DNA from: Dyella sp. M7H15-1
GTDB lineage: Bacteria > Pseudomonadota > Gammaproteobacteria > Xanthomonadales > Rhodanobacteraceae
Assembly (NCBI RefSeq): GCF_004114615.1
Contig: NZ_CP035300.1
Span: forward strand, 1,612,001-1,676,000
Direction: 5' to 3'
DNA length: 64,000 bases
In this document: piece by piece, positions 62,839 to 64,000 of the stretch
Numbering within the stretch: position 1 is the first letter of the stretch
Layout of the letters: each line of letters begins with the position of its first letter
Made by a program: the position numbers and the translations under genes
The notes under the pieces: model-generated
What the model was told of the DNA's origin: nothing
Seen by the model: the letters and a program-made list of their open reading frames with translations, nothing else
Databases searched by the model: none

Positions 62839-64000
62839 GTCGTGGTTGGCGAACAGCGTGATTGCTGATCGATGCGGCGTGGAGGGTCAACGATGCCGTG
62901 CCGTCCCCACCGCCGGCTTCGAGGCGGCCGTGGTCGTTGCCGAGGGTGCCGGCGATAGTCGCGTTGACGGACCCCAGGGCTTGCAGCGCACCGCGATTGA
63001 GGGCGTCCGCTTGCGCGGTGAGCGTGAGGTCGGTGCCGGCGTAGAGCTGGCCGGCGTTGTTCAGGCTGCCGGTGTGGAGGTTCACCCCCTGGTTGCTGCC
63101 AAGGAAGCCATCGGTATCGTTGCTGAGCGTGGTGGCGACGGTGATGGCCAGATCGCCATCCAACGCCTTGATCTGGCCGTTGCCATTGGTCAGCGCATCG
63201 GCGGCGAGGTGCGCGAGCTTGGCTTGCAGCAGGCCGGCCTGGTTGCTGAGCGTGCCGCCGAGGTTGGCTTGCAGCACGTTGGCCACCACGGTGCCGCCCG
63301 CATTGCTGAAGTCGGTGCCGGTGAGGGTGGCGTTGCCGGCGACGCTCAGCGTGCCACCGTCGTTGACGGTGGTGGCGCTGTCGAGAACCAGGTTGCCGTT
63401 GCCGACGATGTGACCCTGTGTATTGGTCAACGTATCGGTGGTGATCGCCAGCGTGCCGGCGCCGGCGTGCTGAATGGCGGCGTTTGTGTTGTTGATCACG
63501 CCCGCGCTGATGGTGAGGTTGTTCGCATTGCTGGCAAAGGTGCCGTTGGCGTTGTCCAACAAGCCGGTCACGGCAAGTGTGGTGTCGCTGTCGCCGGTTT
63601 GCAGCAGTTGGCCGCCTTGGTTGGTCAGGCTGCCGGCTTGCAAGTTCCACTGACCGGCTTGGAGGCGACCTTGTGCGTTGTTCAAGGCGTGTGCGGCCTG
63701 GATGCTTAGACGACCCGGGGTGGCGAGGTCGCCGCCGGCATGGTTGATATCACCCAGCCATGCGGTGAGTGCGATATCGCCGCCGGCGCGCGTGGTGGCG
63801 CCATGCAGATCGAGGGCACTGCCGCTCACGCTGAGCGCCCCGGAGGCGGCGAGTGTGCCGGTGGCGGCGAGTGCGCCTTGGGTGCGCAGGGTCAGTGACG
63901 CGTTGCCGCTGAGGTTGCCATCGGACTGAAGGCCCGCCGCCACCGTGCCGCGGCTCGCCAAGGTGCCGGCGGTGAGGGTGAGATCGTTGAGTGCGGCCAG
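62684..64000 (-). CDS. Module 1: filamentous haemagglutinin/CdiA-type protein, N-proximal part (runs off right edge)
   Basis: The frame is open from the right edge to about 62856 with typical haemagglutinin repeats (LTNQGGQLLQTGD, LSNQAGLLQAKLAHL, GTLGNDHGRLEAGG). After LHAASISNH it turns into Arg/Gln/Pro-rich nonsense to a stop at 62684. The repeat pattern resumes in the next frame at NHDVVFNLGG. The TPS secretion domain and any cdiB partner lie beyond the edge. Confidence 0.85.
   Translation of the reverse strand: MAALNDLTLTAGTLASRGTVAAGLQSDGNLSGNASLTLRTQGALAATGTLAASGALSVSGSALDLHGATTRAGGDIALTAWLGDINHAGGDLATPGRLSIQAAHALNNAQGRLQAGQWNLQAGSLTNQGGQLLQTGDSDTTLAVTGLLDNANGTFASNANNLTISAGVINNTNAAIQHAGAGTLAITTDTLTNTQGHIVGNGNLVLDSATTVNDGGTLSVAGNATLTGTDFSNAGGTVVANVLQANLGGTLSNQAGLLQAKLAHLAADALTNGNGQIKALDGDLAITVATTLSNDTDGFLGSNQGVNLHTGSLNNAGQLYAGTDLTLTAQADALNRGALQALGSVNATIAGTLGNDHGRLEAGGGDGTASLTLHAASISNHAVRQPRRGLQPGRHTDQHPRRHLASGQRAHRQRGQSGQPGRRRHQQPHHHPPCRHAN

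Noticed and set aside
54985-62868. Several 500-600-codon plus-strand frames opposite the CdiA repeats
   Set aside because: They arise from the periodic GC-rich repeats; Val/Ala/Gly-rich, no start signal, and the minus-strand frames have clear haemagglutinin features.

Overview
The window looks like the chromosome of a gammaproteobacterium of the Xanthomonadales, most likely the Rhodanobacteraceae side (Dyella, Rhodanobacter or Frateuria-like). This is an inference. It rests on the order nuoA-N / tRNA-fMet / rimP / nusA / infB, on pilZ in the tmk-holB cluster, on a KdkA-type Kdo kinase and on the GC-rich codon use. About three quarters of the window is conserved housekeeping sequence, nearly all read on the minus strand. 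The right-hand 14 kb is an accessory region.

Minus-strand blocks, left to right. At 1-2663 lie infB (5' part), nusA and rimP, followed by an initiator tRNA with its own terminator. At 3069-18847 lies a complete 14-gene nuo operon (NADH:quinone oxidoreductase, complex I). Three copies of a roughly 267-bp element with terminal inverted repeats, and two inverted heptanucleotide-repeat cassettes, sit in its gene junctions. At 19175-25322 lie pilZ, a PIG-L type deacetylase, holB, tmk, mltG, pabC and pabB, several with start/stop overlaps. At 25333-33383 lies the fatty-acid cluster fabF, acpP, fabG, fabD, fabH, rpmF and a DUF177 gene. It is interrupted by a convergent pair of methionine-metabolism genes and has no plsX.

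At 33542-46441 lie a small membrane protein, a GT-C glycosyltransferase, an Slp-like lipoprotein, hinT, recR, ebfC, dnaX, the SRP RNA, tRNA-Ser and a truncated copy of that tRNA. These are followed by an envelope/LPS group: an MBL hydrolase, kdkA, a GT9 heptosyltransferase, a DUF6165 gene, lpxK, msbA and exbD. exbB and comEC follow to 49533.

From about 49.8 kb to the right edge is a tandem array derived from a very large filamentous-haemagglutinin/CdiA-type two-partner-secreted toxin. Module 1 is the long gene. It is broken by one frameshift, runs off the right edge, and ends in a GHSRG (hydrolase-like) C-terminus followed by two small lipoprotein genes. Module 2 is an orphan copy of the C-terminal half with a different, hydrophobic C-terminus. 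A membrane protein gene follows, starting in a TAGTG overlap. Module 3 is a copy cut by an IS3-family element. It keeps only the last ~33 codons of its toxin plus a lipoprotein gene that looks related to the one in module 1. Module 4 is a further truncated copy ending at an IS110-type transposase remnant. The repeated haemagglutinin segments are nearly identical DNA (one pair is ungapped over about 940 bp), so toxin ends could be exchanged by homologous recombination.

Most novel points: the layered toxin/immunity array, and the inverted-repeat element family. The terminal CAGGCTC of that family lies 7-10 nt (counted from its AGG) before the start codons of rimP, nuoL, nuoF and exbD, where it may act as the ribosome binding site.
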